Origin: an uncultured bacterium
GTDB lineage: Bacteria > Bacteroidota > Bacteroidia > Bacteroidales > Bacteroidaceae
Assembly (NCBI GenBank): GCA_905215655.1
Contig: CAJMQT010000011.1
Coordinates: forward strand, 1-25,534
DNA length: 25,534 bases
Reading direction: 5' to 3'
In this document: one piece after another, positions 7,998 to 15,268 of the stretch
Layout of the letters: each line of letters starts with the position of its first letter
Numbering within the stretch: position 1 is the stretch's first letter
Program-made: the position numbers and the translations under genes
Notes under the pieces: model-generated
The model's input: only the letters and a program-made list of their open reading frames with translations
Databases searched by the model: none
What the model was told of the DNA's origin: nothing

Positions 7998-8185
7998 TAA
8001 TCCTTGTCGGTGTATGTTGTTACGAGGCGTTTCTGCCGGTGTCGGTCTTCGCTGAGAGCGTTGCCTGAGCGCGCCGGCGCATACCGGTTCAGTTAATTAA
8101 CGGCTTTCGGTCTTTTTTATTCTTTATTCCGAAGTATTTTTATATTAAGGTGGGAAGAAAAGATATTTAACGGCGATTATAAATA

Positions 8186-8227
8186 AACGGAAAAATCCGG
8201 AAACCTGAGTTTCCGGATTTTTCCGTT
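8186..8227. terminator. Perfect 19-bp hairpin terminator after the LRR protein gene
   Basis: Arms 8186-8204 and 8209-8227 are exact reverse complements around a 4-nt loop (CTGA). The stem contains an AAAAA/TTTTT block, so it can work on both strands. It lies 18 bp beyond the stop of the minus-strand gene at 8245. Confidence 0.85.
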
Positions 8228-8244
8228 ATGTTATAGTTCAGATA

Positions 8245-10545
8245 TTACTTTACCACCACCTTGACAGTCTTGCCGTCAGACATGCGGACGATGTTAATGC
8301 CCTTCTGTCTTGCGTTCAGACGCTGTCCGTTGATGTTGTAACGAGCCTCGGCTTTAACTCTCTCGCCGGCAGCGATACCGCTTATTGCAGATGCCTCGGG
8401 ACCGCTTACTTCAATCACGATTTTCTCGTTTTTCGAGCCGTCGGCGTTCTGTACGATGCCTGCGGGTATTTCCATGCGGTATGTGTAGCCCTCCTGTACC
8501 TTGAATGTCTGGATAAATCCGTCGTAGTCTGCCGCCCAGATGCGCAGCGTATTGGCGTCGTCGCCCTTGACAGCTTTCCAAGAGACGTCGGGAGTAATCT
8601 TCTTCTCGGTGTCACCCTTGATTTCGGTCAGCACGGCGTCGGGACCGTAATCGAGGATGGTAAATTCGCTGTCGAAGGTCACATTGAACGCCATATCCGT
8701 CCATCCGGCTGCCAGTTCGGCTCCGTTGGCGGGCGTCGTGCTTACCACGTTGATGGGTTTGGGCGCTGCGGGACCGTTCCATACGAGGACAATCTTCTCG
8801 TTCATGTCGCCTGCCGCGTTCTTAACCACACCTGCGGGGATGATGAGATAATACTTTGTGTCCTGTTTCGGGCTGAACGTCTGGATAAATCCGTCGTAGT
8901 CTGAAGCCCAGATGCGCAGCGTCTTGGCGTTGTCGCCCTTGACTGCCTTCCATGAGTCGTCGGGGTCGATGGTCGCTCCGCTCAGTTCGCTGCCCTCGCG
9001 CAGGAATACGGCGGGTTTGTTCTGAACGATCGTCACGTCTTCATTGAAGACGATGTCAACCTTCATCTCTGCGTTTTTGGCGAGTGTTGCGCCGTGTGAG
9101 GGCGTTGCGGTTGAGTATGTGAGGACGGTGTTGTCGCCTTCTGTGAGCTTGAAGTAAGAGCCCCATCCGGCAGCCTTGTATGACTCTGTTGTGCCTTTGG
9201 GGATGTAGAGCGGCGTTGTGCTGCTTATGCCGTAGAACGGACAGTCGTAGTCTTCGTAGAAATCGTCAATATCGGGAGCGGTCCCACCGAGGCAGGTAAC
9301 GCTGGTAAGCGCCTTGTTGTTGTGGAAGGCGTGATTGTAAATGAGTTTCACTCCCGACGGAATAGTCAGGGTGGTGAGTTTCTCGCAGCCTGCGAAGGCG
9401 CCGTCATATACGTAAGGCATGTTCTCGGGCAGGGTCAGCGTGGTGAGCTGTGTCGCTGCGAAGCCCTGCTCGCCGATGAATGTCAGCGTCTTGGGGAAGT
9501 TGATCTCGGCGAGAGCCGACTGGCAGAATGCGTAATTGTCGATGGCGAGCATGCCGTCGGGCAGGGTTACCTTGGCGACCTCGCTGCCCCAGAATGCGCC
9601 GCCGTTGATACCTATACATTTTGAGTTGACGGTCACCTCGGTCACGCCTTTCATCGGAACGGCATACAGCAGACGGTTTTTCGTGTCGTAGAGGACGCCG
9701 TCAACGAGGTGGAAATTCGGGTTTGCGGGGTCTATGTCGATAGCCGTGAGCGCTGTCTTTGCAAAAACGCTCGTTCCGAGTTTCTCTACCAAGGCAGAGA
9801 TTTTCACCTTCGTAAGCGCCGTACAATTCAGGAAGCACTCGTCGCCGATTTCCTTAACGCCGGCGGGAATGTCGATCTCGGTGAGCATGGAGCATTCGTT
9901 GAACACACCCGCGGGCAGTACCGACAGTTTTGACGGGAGCTTTACGGATGTGAGGCTCTTACATTTCAAGAACAATGATTTGCCTATTTCGGTGAGCGAT
10001 TCGGGCAGCGTGATGCTTGTCAGACCTGAGTTATAGAATGCCGAGCCGCCTAACGTCTCCAAGCCGTCGTTGAACGTGATGCTTGTGAGGGATTTACATG
10101 TGGCAAAGGCGCTGTTGCCAATCTCCTTTACCGATGCGGGTATCTCGACGGTTGTAAGTCCGGCGCCATAGAAAGCGTAACCGCCGATGACCTTGAGCTT
10201 TGACGGCAGGGTGATGGTTTTCATATTCTTTAAAGCCATTGACTGCACTCCGAGGCTCTCGATTGTCTCGGGCAGCGTCACCGTTTCGGCTTTCTTGTAG
10301 TTGAACACGCCGTCGCCGATGGATGTTACGGTGTAAGTCTTGCCGGCGTTGGTTGCTTCGGCAGGAATGGTGTAGCTTGTGAACTCCACGTTGTTTGCGT
10401 CTTTCGAGTCGGCTTTTGTCAGCTCCACGGTGGTTGCGCCCGTCGTGGTGTAGGTGTAGATGCCGTCCTTGAACGTCTCCTGCGCCGTCGCGCTAAGGGC
10501 GAAGAGCCCTGAGATGGCGAGCAATGAAAGTAATTTTTTCTTCAT
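8245..10545 (-). CDS. BspA-like leucine-rich-repeat surface protein with two Ig-like domains
   Basis: A 766-residue exported protein. A signal peptide covers about residues 1-22 (ends SATAQ). Residues about 72-420 carry a series of BspA/TpLRR-type (LRR_5) repeats with the pattern L..I.LP..l..IG..AF..C. After a short linker come two tandem domains of about 120 residues each (about 475-595 and 598-718). They share near-identical stretches such as WKAVKGD-A-TLRIWA-DYDGFIQTF and IPAG-V-NA-G-NEKIV, so they arose by duplication. The last 35 or so residues (YNINGQRLN...VKVVVK) form a Por/T9SS-like sorting tail, similar to that of the pectate lyase. BspA proteins are known for adhesion to host or matrix proteins; the ligand here is unknown. 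It has its own promoter and terminator. Confidence 0.92.
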   Translation of the reverse strand: MKKKLLSLLAISGLFALSATAQETFKDGIYTYTTTGATTVELTKADSKDANNVEFTSYTIPAEATNAGKTYTVTSIGDGVFNYKKAETVTLPETIESLGVQSMALKNMKTITLPSKLKVIGGYAFYGAGLTTVEIPASVKEIGNSAFATCKSLTSITFNDGLETLGGSAFYNSGLTSITLPESLTEIGKSLFLKCKSLTSVKLPSKLSVLPAGVFNECSMLTEIDIPAGVKEIGDECFLNCTALTKVKISALVEKLGTSVFAKTALTAIDIDPANPNFHLVDGVLYDTKNRLLYAVPMKGVTEVTVNSKCIGINGGAFWGSEVAKVTLPDGMLAIDNYAFCQSALAEINFPKTLTFIGEQGFAATQLTTLTLPENMPYVYDGAFAGCEKLTTLTIPSGVKLIYNHAFHNNKALTSVTCLGGTAPDIDDFYEDYDCPFYGISSTTPLYIPKGTTESYKAAGWGSYFKLTEGDNTVLTYSTATPSHGATLAKNAEMKVDIVFNEDVTIVQNKPAVFLREGSELSGATIDPDDSWKAVKGDNAKTLRIWASDYDGFIQTFSPKQDTKYYLIIPAGVVKNAAGDMNEKIVLVWNGPAAPKPINVVSTTPANGAELAAGWTDMAFNVTFDSEFTILDYGPDAVLTEIKGDTEKKITPDVSWKAVKGDDANTLRIWAADYDGFIQTFKVQEGYTYRMEIPAGIVQNADGSKNEKIVIEVSGPEASAISGIAAGERVKAEARYNINGQRLNARQKGINIVRMSDGKTVKVVVK

Positions 10546-10663
10546 ATTATTGAATAGGCGAGACGCTTGTTTGTTAATTATGACAGACGGGGCGAGCGCC
10601 TCTGTTTATGCCCGGCCTGTTGAAAATAATGTTAATTGTCCTTATTTTGTTTCTTTATGTTTG

Positions 10664-10694
10664 CAAAAGTATTAAATTAAACGTTATCAACAAC
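10664..10694 (-). promoter_or_regulatory. Promoter of the BspA-like gene
   Basis: On the minus strand TACTTTTG spans 10671 to 10664. A GTTG (10694-10691) lies 19 bp upstream of it, a near match to the -33 TTTG. The expected start near 10658 leaves a leader of about 110 nt. Confidence 0.6.
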
Positions 10695-10790
10695 ACAAAA
10701 TCAAGGATTTTTTGATTTTAAGTTACATTTTATCATAAAAGTTGGCTGTTTGACGATAAAAGTGTCAGACCGGATGGAATGAAGAGTGAA

Positions 10791-10823
10791 GAATTAAGAA
10801 ACGAAGTTTGGCGTTAAGCCAAT
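10791..10823. repeat. 33-bp repeat, right copy (inverted relative to 6343-6375)
   Basis: GAATTAAGAAACGAAGTTTG and the following 13 bases match the reverse complement of 6343-6375 with one mismatch. It sits in the 803-bp spacer between the LRR gene and the U32 gene. Apart from this copy, that spacer holds the LRR promoter, the 22-bp array at 10917-11004, the nested palindrome at 11018-11217 and the U32 promoter. Confidence 0.85.
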
Positions 10824-10916
10824 GAAGAGTGAGGAGGGTGGCAGATGAAAAACCAATGTGTCGCGATTTACAAAACCACCTTTTGTTATTGATTTTCAAT
10901 GGGTTCCAGCTTACGA

Positions 10917-11004
10917 TTTGAAAGCTTGCCTTTTGCGTTGCAAAAGACCGCCTTTTACGCGCCGAAAGGTAAGCTTTTGCACGCCAAAAGACCGCCTTTT
11001 GGAA
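10917..11004. repeat. 22-bp tandem array 2
   Basis: Four units start at 10917, 10939, 10961 and 10983, exactly 22 bp apart, with the same AAAAGACCGCCTTTT core and orientation as array 1. An isolated degenerate unit lies upstream near 10869. Confidence 0.9.
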
Positions 11005-11017
11005 AACGGCGATACGA

Positions 11018-11217
11018 ATTGAAAAATTGAAAGATTGAAAGATGGAAAAATTGAAAAATGGAAGTACAGAAGTTCAGGAGTACAGAAGTACAGACAATAG
11101 CTTTAAATGATTTGAACTACAAAAGTAACGTCTGCACTTCTGTACTTCTGAACTTCTGTACTCCTAAACTTCCGTACTTCCATTTTTCAATTCTTCAATC
11201 TTTCAATTTTTCAATTA
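11018..11217. repeat. Nested palindromic element with conserved 34-nt centre, copy 1
   Basis: The inner left arm 11058-11095 is four 8-bp units of ACAGAAGT type. The centre 11096-11129 is non-palindromic. The inner right arm 11130-11183 has six complementary units (ACTTCTGT type). Outside these, GAAAGATT-type units on the left (about 11018-11057) face TTCAATCT-type units on the right (11184-11217), making a hairpin of about 200 bp. Copies 2 and 3 have an identical centre. A short ATG frame (11058) through it is an artefact. Confidence 0.9.
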
Positions 11218-11264
11218 TTTATACCTATCTTTGCTACTCGAAGATAGGATGCGTCTCGGCAATA

Positions 11265-11297
11265 AAAATAAAAGCGCGTTGCACTTGCTTTTATTTT
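11265..11297. repeat. 11-bp inverted repeat at the U32 promoter
   Basis: AAAATAAAAGC (11265-11275) and GCTTTTATTTT (11287-11297) are exact reverse complements with an 11-nt spacer. The right arm overlaps the -33 element. A similar AAAATAAAA/TTTTATTTT pair lies at the ABC transporter promoter. Confidence 0.75.
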
Positions 11298-11325
11298 GTA
11301 TTGCACTCGACTTTCACTATCTTTG
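11295..11325 (+). promoter_or_regulatory. Promoter of the U32 gene
   Basis: TTTG at 11295-11298, a 19-bp spacer, then TATCTTTG at 11318-11325 make a full match to the Bacteroidetes consensus. The expected start near 11331 leaves a leader of about 18 nt. A second TATCTTTG at 11226-11233 lacks a matching -33. Confidence 0.75.
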
Positions 11326-11348
11326 CACCGCGAAATAATTACGAATAA

Positions 11349-12593
11349 ATGAACAACAATATTTCTGATTATGAGATAATGGCGCCCGTGGGCTCACGGG
11401 AGAGCCTCGCGGCTGCCATTCAGGCGGGCGCAGGGTCGGTGTACTTCGGCATAGGACAGCTGAACATGAGGGCACACTCGGCCAACACGTTCACCATAGA
11501 CGACCTGCGCGAGATAGCCGCGACATGTCGCGAACACGGCATAAAGACATATCTGACGGTAAACACCGTAATCTACGACGACGACATAGCCACGATGCGC
11601 GAGATAATCGACGCCGCACACGAGGCAGGCATCAGCGCCGTGATAGCATCAGACATAGCCGTAATGACATACTGCGCCGAAGTGGGACAGGAGGTTCACC
11701 TCTCCACACAGCTCAACATCTCAAACATCGAAGCACTGCGCTTCTACGCACGCTTCGCCGACGTGGTGGTGCTGGCGCGCGAACTGAACCTCGAACAGGT
11801 TGCCGAGATATACCGACGCATCGAGCGGGACAACATCTGCGGACCGTCGGGACAGCGTATAAGGATAGAGATGTTCTGCCACGGCGCGCTCTGCATGGCT
11901 GTCAGCGGCAAGTGTTACCTGAGCCTTGACAACGCGGCACGCTCGGCAAACCGCGGCGAGTGCATGCAACTGTGCCGACGCTCGTACACCGTGACCGACA
12001 ACGAGACGGGCACACAGCTCGAGATTGACAACAAATACATCATGAGCCCGAAAGACCTGAAAACGCTGCGCTTCATCGACCGCATGATGACGGCGGGCGT
12101 ACGCGTCTTCAAAATAGAAGGACGCGCACGCGGACCGGAGTACGTCCACACCGTCGTCGGCTGCTACCGCGAGGCTATCGCCGCCGTGCTCGACGGCACA
12201 TTCACCGAAGAGCTCAAAGACGAACTTGACCGCCGCCTCGCCACCGTCTTCAACCGCGGCTTCTGGGACGGCTACTATCTGGGGCAGCGCCTCGGCGAGT
12301 GGAACTCTAACTACGGCTCAAACGCCACCGAGAAGAAGGTCTACGTGGGTCGCGGCGTGAAGTACTTCTCAAAGCTCGGCGTGGCTGAATTTACCTGCGA
12401 GGCATGCGAGTTCGAGCCGGGCGACAAGCTCCTCATCACCGGTCCCACGACCGGCGTGATGTATGTGACGCCCGACGAGATACACGGCGACAACGGAGCC
12501 GTGCCCAAGGCGCTGAAAGGCACCCGCGTAAGCATTGCCGTGCCCGACAAGGTGAGACCGAGCGACAAACTGTTTCTTATAAAGAAGAGCTGA
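11349..12593 (+). CDS. Peptidase U32-family protein, probable RNA-hydroxylase type (TrhP/RlhA-like)
   Basis: A 414-residue cytoplasmic protein. It begins with the usual YEIMAPVGSRESLAAAIQAGA barrel start (spread over residues 8-28). The U32 signature EMFCHGALCMAVSGKCYLS lies at about 174-192, followed by RSANRGECMQLCRR at about 198-211. Cysteines 177, 182, 189, 205 and 209 fit the conserved cluster of this family. Although named a peptidase family, characterised bacterial members (E. coli TrhP and RlhA) hydroxylate tRNA U34 or 23S rRNA using prephenate-dependent chemistry and an iron-sulfur centre. The length fits TrhP better than the longer RlhA. SufE, an Fe-S assembly protein, is encoded two genes downstream. 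The gene has its own promoter; a 145-bp spacer separates it from the next gene. Confidence 0.87.
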   Translation: MNNNISDYEIMAPVGSRESLAAAIQAGAGSVYFGIGQLNMRAHSANTFTIDDLREIAATCREHGIKTYLTVNTVIYDDDIATMREIIDAAHEAGISAVIASDIAVMTYCAEVGQEVHLSTQLNISNIEALRFYARFADVVVLARELNLEQVAEIYRRIERDNICGPSGQRIRIEMFCHGALCMAVSGKCYLSLDNAARSANRGECMQLCRRSYTVTDNETGTQLEIDNKYIMSPKDLKTLRFIDRMMTAGVRVFKIEGRARGPEYVHTVVGCYREAIAAVLDGTFTEELKDELDRRLATVFNRGFWDGYYLGQRLGEWNSNYGSNATEKKVYVGRGVKYFSKLGVAEFTCEACEFEPGDKLLITGPTTGVMYVTPDEIHGDNGAVPKALKGTRVSIAVPDKVRPSDKLFLIKKS

Positions 12594-12683
12594 GAATAAT
12601 AAGGAAACGGGAACGGAAATCTTCACAGACGAAGGACAGTACCGTTTCGGAAACAGGCAAACGGAATTATTCCCGTGAAACAG

Positions 12684-12704
12684 GGTATCGCCAAAGTCGA
12701 TACC
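12684..12704. other. Small hairpin in the U32-glycosyltransferase spacer
   Basis: GGTATCG (12684-12690) and CGATACC (12698-12704) form a 7-bp stem with a 7-nt loop. No T-tract follows, so it is not a convincing terminator. No consensus promoter is seen in 12594-12738. Confidence 0.4.
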
Positions 12705-12738
12705 GCATTGTGAAACATAGTCTGACGTAAAGCCGACA

Positions 12739-13860
12739 ATGAAAATAAATCTTTTCTCCCTGCCCGTGCTTTCCGCGCTGGAGAATGTGTATATACGCCT
12801 GAAAATCAAGTACAGAGGCGACATAAAGTGGCGCTATCCCGACCGCCCGAAGATACTGTATGTGGTGAAACGGCTCGACGACTGCGGCGGCGTGGAGACA
12901 CGACTGTTGCAATATGCCGACGAACTGACGCGCCGACGCTACAACATTGCTTTCGTGACGGAGAGCAACAGCTTCGCCGGCGTGAAGAAATATCCGTGCC
13001 TGCATCTTAACTTCCATACGCGCAAATTCGAGGATACGCTGCTCGCAATGATGGCGCAAAACGGCATAGACACGGTGGAACTGCAAATAAAGAACCGCTC
13101 ATGCCTGTATCGTCTCAACCCGCAACGCATGCGGCGCCACGCGCGGTACGGCTGCTGCATACACAGCAACATAAAAGGGCTCGACCCGGAAATGCTCAAC
13201 GACATGGACTACCGCGTGATAATATCCGACCGCTTGTGGCATATCGACTACGAGGCGATTGACACATTCCACGTGCTGCCCGTGTCGATAGCCGCCGGAC
13301 AGCGGTGCTGGCGGTGGCAGGGACAGAGCCGTGCGCTCATTATAAGCCGCATAAGGCACGACAAATACAGACAGATAGAGAGCTTTGTCAACTACTGCCG
13401 CGCCGTGGGGACAGACTTCCGCATAGGCGGCTCGCTCGACTCGTCGGGCACGGTGCGCCGACTGAAAAAGCATCTCGGACTGAAAAAGGAGCACTTCATC
13501 GGGCGAATAGACAACACCGTTGACTATCTGACACGCCACGCCGGCGAATATGCCTTCGTGGCAGGAGTGGGACAGGTGATACTCGAAGCCGGCTCGCTGG
13601 GCTATCCCTGCTTTGTATGCTCTGAACTGGGAACGGGCTTTTCAACCTTCGTCACACGCCGGAACTTGTGCGACGACTTCGGACGCAACTTCACGCTGGC
13701 TAAGCGCAAACGTGCCGAACGCATAAAGAAAGTCAGCGTCTTCCACCCCGAAACGGCAGAAGATTATGACATATCCGGCTTCATAACGGAGAAATACGGA
13801 CTGGCGAAGAGGTTTGATGTGTACGAAAAACTGATAAACAAATCTTATCGAAATAAATAA
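12739..13860 (+). CDS. GT-B type glycosyltransferase
   Basis: A 373-residue soluble protein. The N-terminal half has a Rossmann start (ILYVVKRLDDCGGVETRLLQYADEL, about residues 36-60) typical of GT4/GT1-group enzymes, whose loop binds the acceptor. The C-terminal half has ALIISRIRHDK and a late GQVILEAGSLGYPC segment matching the donor-binding E-x-G region of GT-B enzymes. The start is ATG 12739. SufE follows after 14 bp, so the two are likely co-transcribed, although there is no functional link. Donor and acceptor are unknown. Such enzymes usually act at the cytoplasmic face of the inner membrane in surface-glycan synthesis. Confidence 0.7.
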   Translation: MKINLFSLPVLSALENVYIRLKIKYRGDIKWRYPDRPKILYVVKRLDDCGGVETRLLQYADELTRRRYNIAFVTESNSFAGVKKYPCLHLNFHTRKFEDTLLAMMAQNGIDTVELQIKNRSCLYRLNPQRMRRHARYGCCIHSNIKGLDPEMLNDMDYRVIISDRLWHIDYEAIDTFHVLPVSIAAGQRCWRWQGQSRALIISRIRHDKYRQIESFVNYCRAVGTDFRIGGSLDSSGTVRRLKKHLGLKKEHFIGRIDNTVDYLTRHAGEYAFVAGVGQVILEAGSLGYPCFVCSELGTGFSTFVTRRNLCDDFGRNFTLAKRKRAERIKKVSVFHPETAEDYDISGFITEKYGLAKRFDVYEKLINKSYRNK

Positions 13861-13874
13861 TATCTCATACGAAA

Positions 13875-14300
13875 ATGACAATCAACGAACTGCAAGACGA
13901 AGTCATCGAAGAGTTTTCTGACTTCACCGACTGGATGGATAAATATCAGTTGCTCATCGACTTGGGCAACGAACAGCAACCGCTCGACGAGCGATACAAG
14001 ACCGAGAGCAACCTCATCGACGGCTGTCAGAGCCGCGTATGGCTGCAAGCCGACTACCGCGACGGCAAGATAGACTTCACCGCCGAGAGCGACGCGCTGA
14101 TAGTGAAAGGTATCATAGCCCTGCTTATCCGCGTGCTCAGCGGGCACACACCGCAGGAAATACTCGACGCCGACCTGTACTTCATCGAGCGCATCGGACT
14201 GAAAGACCATCTCTCTCCCACCCGCTCCAACGGTCTGCTCGCCATGGTCAAGCAGATAAGGATGTACGCCTTGGCGTTTAAAATGAAGAACGAAGAATGA
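13875..14300 (+). CDS. sufE: SufE family Fe-S cluster assembly protein
   Basis: A 141-residue protein of full SufE length. The sulfur-accepting cysteine lies in the conserved NLIDGCQSRVW motif at position 51, the same position as the active cysteine of E. coli SufE. SufE takes persulfide sulfur from SufS and passes it to the SufBCD scaffold. No other suf genes are nearby. It starts 14 bp after the glycosyltransferase stop. The gene ends with AAAATGAAGAACGAAGAATGA-like sequence that merges into the outer flank of nested palindromic element copy 2, so the last residues (MKNEE) may be repeat-derived. Confidence 0.93.
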   Translation: MTINELQDEVIEEFSDFTDWMDKYQLLIDLGNEQQPLDERYKTESNLIDGCQSRVWLQADYRDGKIDFTAESDALIVKGIIALLIRVLSGHTPQEILDADLYFIERIGLKDHLSPTRSNGLLAMVKQIRMYALAFKMKNEE

Positions 14301-14304
14301 AGAA

Positions 14305-14465
14305 ATGGAAGTACAGAAGTTCAGGAGTTCAGGAGTATAGACAATAGCTTTAAATGATTTGAACTACAAAAGTAACGTCTATATTCCTGTACTCCTGAAC
14401 TTCTGAACTTCTGTACTTCCATTTCTTCATTCTTTCAATCTTTCAATTCTTCAATTTTTCAATTT
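14305..14465. repeat. Nested palindromic element, copy 2
   Basis: Inner left arm 14305-14342 (four 8-bp units), identical 34-nt centre 14343-14376, inner right arm 14377-14422 (five units), then a TTCAATCT-type flank to about 14465. The loop-closing bases are ATAGAC/GTCTAT instead of ACAGAC/GTCTGT, a change made on both sides of the stem. It begins 4 nt after the SufE stop. Confidence 0.9.
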
Positions 14466-14471
14466 ATTATA

Positions 14472-14996
14472 ATGCGCAAACTCAAAACGATAGAAATGCA
14501 CCGCATGACGGTGGAAGAGTTCAAGCGGTCGGACAAGACGCCGCTGATCGTAGTGCTCGACGACGTGAGAAGCCTTTACAACGTAGGCTCCGTGTTCCGC
14601 ACGTGCGACGCCTTCCGCGTGGAGGCGGTATGGCTGTGCGGCATAACGGCGTGCCCGCCGCATCCCGAGATACACAAGACGGCGCTCGGGGCGGAGGACA
14701 GCGTGGACTGGCGTTACTTCAAGACGGCGACAGAAGCGGTGGACGCCCTCCACGCCGATGGCTACGAAGTGCTCGCCGTGGAGCAATGCGAGGGCAGCAC
14801 AAAGCTCGACGAGTTCCGCCCCGTCGCCGGCAAACGCTACGCCGTAATACTCGGCAACGAGGTGAAAGGCGTACACCAAGAGGTGGTGGACATGAGCGAC
14901 GGCTGTCTCGAAATACCGCAGTTCGGCACGAAACACTCGCTCAACGTCAGCGTGACAGCAGGCATCGTAACATTCTTTTTCAAATTGAAAAATTGA
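14472..14996 (+). CDS. SpoU/TrmH-family RNA 2'-O-methyltransferase
   Basis: A 174-residue SPOUT-fold methyltransferase. All three family motifs are visible: motif 1 LDDVRSLYNVGSVFRT (29-44, with N37 and R43), motif 2 VILGNEVKGV (125-134, E130) and motif 3 EIPQFGTKHSLNVSVTAG (147-164). These form the knotted SAM site and the dimer catalytic pocket. It lacks the extra N-terminal substrate-binding domain of RlmB, as many compact TrmH/TrmL-like enzymes do, so the target (tRNA or rRNA) is not clear. The gene is bracketed by two direct copies of the nested palindromic element. Its last codons (KLKN, stop) are made from the GAAAAATTGA-type outer flank of copy 3, and its ATG follows the flank of copy 2 by a few bases. 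Confidence 0.9.
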   Translation: MRKLKTIEMHRMTVEEFKRSDKTPLIVVLDDVRSLYNVGSVFRTCDAFRVEAVWLCGITACPPHPEIHKTALGAEDSVDWRYFKTATEAVDALHADGYEVLAVEQCEGSTKLDEFRPVAGKRYAVILGNEVKGVHQEVVDMSDGCLEIPQFGTKHSLNVSVTAGIVTFFFKLKN

Positions 14997-15168
14997 AAGA
15001 TTGAAAGATTGAAAAATGGAAGTGCAGAAGTTCAGGAGTACAGAAGTACAGACAATAGCTTTAAATGATTTGAACTACAAAAGTAACGTCTGTACTTCTG
15101 AACTCCTAAACTTCTGTACTCCTAATCTTCTGTACTTCCATTTTTCAATCTTTCAATCTTTCAATCTT
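14990..15168. repeat. Nested palindromic element, copy 3
   Basis: Outer flank about 14990-15015, inner left arm 15016-15053, identical centre 15054-15087, inner right arm 15088-15141 (six units), outer flank to about 15168. It has the same orientation as copies 1 and 2. Its left edge includes the methyltransferase stop codon. Confidence 0.9.
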
Positions 15169-15230
15169 AATTTAGGTTTTTTCCTATTCACGTTTAGGGA
15201 AAATCCTTTCATTTGACGGCGCCACGGCGC

Positions 15231-15238
15231 TACCTTTG
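15231..15238 (+). promoter_or_regulatory. -7 box (TACCTTTG) of the outer-membrane protein gene
   Basis: TACCTTTG matches TAnnTTTG, 31 bp before the ATG. The nearest TTTG upstream (15212-15215) gives only a 15-bp spacer, so the -33 element is weak or different. Confidence 0.5.
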
Positions 15239-15268
15239 CCTCAGAAAACAATTTAAAAGAAGGCAATT

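Noticed and set aside
11120..11127. Functional minus-strand promoter in the element centre
   Set aside because: TACTTTTG is present, but no TTTG lies at the 19-bp spacing in copy 1, so it is not listed as a promoter.
11058..11348. Short open frame MEVQKFRSTEVQ... and its near copy at 15016-15216
   Set aside because: Both are read through the nested palindromic element. The identical peptide follows from the DNA repeat, with low-complexity content and no start-site support. It is not a gene.
14305..15168. Composite transposon carrying the RNA methyltransferase
   Set aside because: The two flanking copies are direct repeats, but no transposase and no target-site duplication could be identified. 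It is kept only as a recombination hypothesis.
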